From positions 1,736,001 to 1,800,000 of the forward strand of contig OY751486.1 in NCBI GenBank assembly GCA_963565915.1: a stretch of DNA of 64,000 nucleotides. Direction: 5' to 3'. The position numbers and the translations under genes are program-made. Shown in pieces: positions 63,087 to 64,000 of the stretch. Each line of letters begins with the position of its first letter. The stretch's first letter is position 1. Source of the DNA: Entoloma clypeatum (lineage: Eukaryota; Basidiomycota; Agaricomycetes; Agaricales; Entolomataceae). The notes below the pieces were generated by a model. The model was not told the DNA's origin and did no database searches. It worked only from the letters and a program-made list of their open reading frames with translations.

Positions 63087-64000
63087 TCAGAGCGACGTGA
63101 GCAGACCCAGTTTGTCAGGATAAGCAGAATGAAAGTCGGAGACAAGCTCCGGGGTGTTTTCCAATTCATTGGCTGGTAGCCAAGAAAATTCTTCATCAGT
63201 GTTTTCATATCCTAACCAACGGACGAAATATAGTAGCTTGCAGCTATGTCGTCGGTCGATCTTTGAGTCGACGATTTCAGCAATCTCATACTCAAGTTCT
63301 TCGTCAATGTCAATCAGAGGAGGTGGAGGTTGGGTCCGATTTGGAATGGTGTTCGGAGTTGCGGGTTCAAGCATGGAGACGTGATAGACAGGGTGAACAC
63401 CGCGGAATGTGTCGGGGAGTCAGAGGGTAAAGGAGTGTGTGCCAGGTTGTGCAATGATCTCATATGGTCCCAAGTACTTTTCTGAGAGTTTCTTGGATGG
63501 GCGTGTTGTGCGGAAGAACTGTGCTTTGACAAAAACCTGTTGTCCAACAGAGAACGTCGGAGCTGCGATCCAATTATTGTCGGACGACTTCTGGTAACGT
63601 CGTTGAGGTCGGAGATGGTGGCTTTCAGTTCTTGGTGAAGTTCGTCTAAGTCGGTCACGAAGGATCGGGCTCGGGAAGAGGCGAGGTCTTGTTCCGGGTG
63701 AACAGTAATGTTTGGATGGTAACCCTTGTTAGCGAAGAAGGGAGATATGCCAGTGGTAGCACTCGGTGCATTGTTGTACGCGAACTCCGCAATCGGAAGG
63801 AGAGTGGAACAGTTATCCTGTTGGTAGTTGCAGAATATCCACAAGTATTGTTTGAGGGTCTGGTTAGTGCGTTCGGTTTGGCCATCGCCTTTGGGGTGGT
63901 AACCGGAGGTGAGGGTCATGTTTAGAGCCTTTCCGAGAGATCGGAAGAATCGGGAGATGAATTCGGGGCCGCGGTCGGAGGTGACATGTTCGGGGACGCC
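63087..64000 (-). pseudogene. Gypsy lineage 1 copy 2 pol, C-terminal part
   Basis: Runs from inside integrase at the window edge (Ser-Asp-Arg-Gly-Pro-Glu-Phe) through Gly-Gln-Thr-Glu-Arg-Thr-Asn, where the catalytic Glu is intact, to the chromodomain and stop at 63087-63089. A 6-base in-frame deletion (near 63910) and a 1-base deletion near 63600 shift the frame. TGA at 63420-63422 replaces the CGA found in copy 1 (18799-18801). Non-functional, but it supplies the reference residues for judging copy 1. Confidence 0.9.

Larger units (their letters stand above)
61669..64000 (-). mobile_element. Gypsy lineage 1, copy 2 (inverted, continues past the window)
   Basis: In minus orientation: pol (64000 down to 63087), antisense gene (plus strand, 62065-63058), polypurine tract, then a partial 3' LTR (61898-61669). 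The LTR's second half is missing where it meets the CACTA fragment. Pol is about 93% identical in protein to copy 1 over the last 95 residues. In a stretch of about 230 bases (18301-18540 against 63668-63907), 9 of 13 substitutions are CpG transitions. The element's 5' part lies outside the window. Confidence 0.92.

Overview
The window reads as a transposon graveyard from the nuclear genome of a basidiomycete, most likely an agaricomycete mushroom. The signs are: CxC2/KDZ, Tnp2-like CACTA, Tc1/mariner, pogo-like and hAT DNA transposons; copia and three chromovirus-type Ty3/gypsy lineages; very short GT-AG introns (49-52 bases); and protein families that recur in agaricomycete genomes. I found no recognisable host housekeeping gene in 64 kb. 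A 200-base run of N at 58349-58548 marks an assembly gap.

Layout. 1-6.7 kb: a decayed proline-rich gene, a tRNA-derived SINE, a 100-base tandem repeat, a decayed gene fragment, and two opposed arrays of a 20-base satellite. 6.7-9.9 kb: gypsy gag and LTR debris interrupted by an apparently complete Tc1/mariner element (8130-9747). 10.5-13.7 kb: 5' half of a gypsy element (lineage 2, minus strand). 13668-20817: a full-length gypsy chromovirus (lineage 1) with both LTRs, gag, pol and an antisense, intron-containing Zn2Cys6 gene. 20.8-22.6 kb: 5' half of a copia element. 22.8-24.2 kb: N-terminal CxC2 module of a KDZ transposase gene. 26-32 kb: two copies of an unknown family, LTR debris and a pogo-like transposase. 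32.4-36.4 kb: an inverted-repeat element abutted by the 3' half of a gypsy element (lineage 3). 36.4-44 kb: GCCGGT-rich tandem repeats, hypothetical minus-strand genes and a second inverted-repeat element between direct repeats. 44.4-48.9 kb: a CxC2/KDZ gene split by a 2332-base non-autonomous hAT element with perfect 8-base target duplications. 50.6-52.7 kb: a second Zn2Cys6 gene. 52.7-55.8 kb: 3' half of a lineage-2 gypsy. 60.3-61.7 kb: 5' part of a CACTA-type transposase gene. 61669-64000: a second, inverted lineage-1 gypsy running off the window.

Three themes stand out. First, each gypsy lineage carries an extra gene between pol and the 3' LTR, and each is different: an antisense Zn2Cys6/coiled-coil gene (lineage 1), a small sense helical ORF (lineage 2), and a sense zinc-knuckle ORF (lineage 3). 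Second, the LTRs and genes of lineage 1 are saturated with CCGAC, which contains the CCG/CGG triplet that Zn2Cys6 proteins usually bind. This suggests, as inference only, that the element encodes its own DNA-binding regulator. Third, decay runs mainly through CpG transitions: all eight substitutions between the two LTRs of the full-length gypsy are at CpG sites, and 17 of 19 in-frame stops I located in decayed genes are TGA, mostly where CGA (Arg) is plausible.
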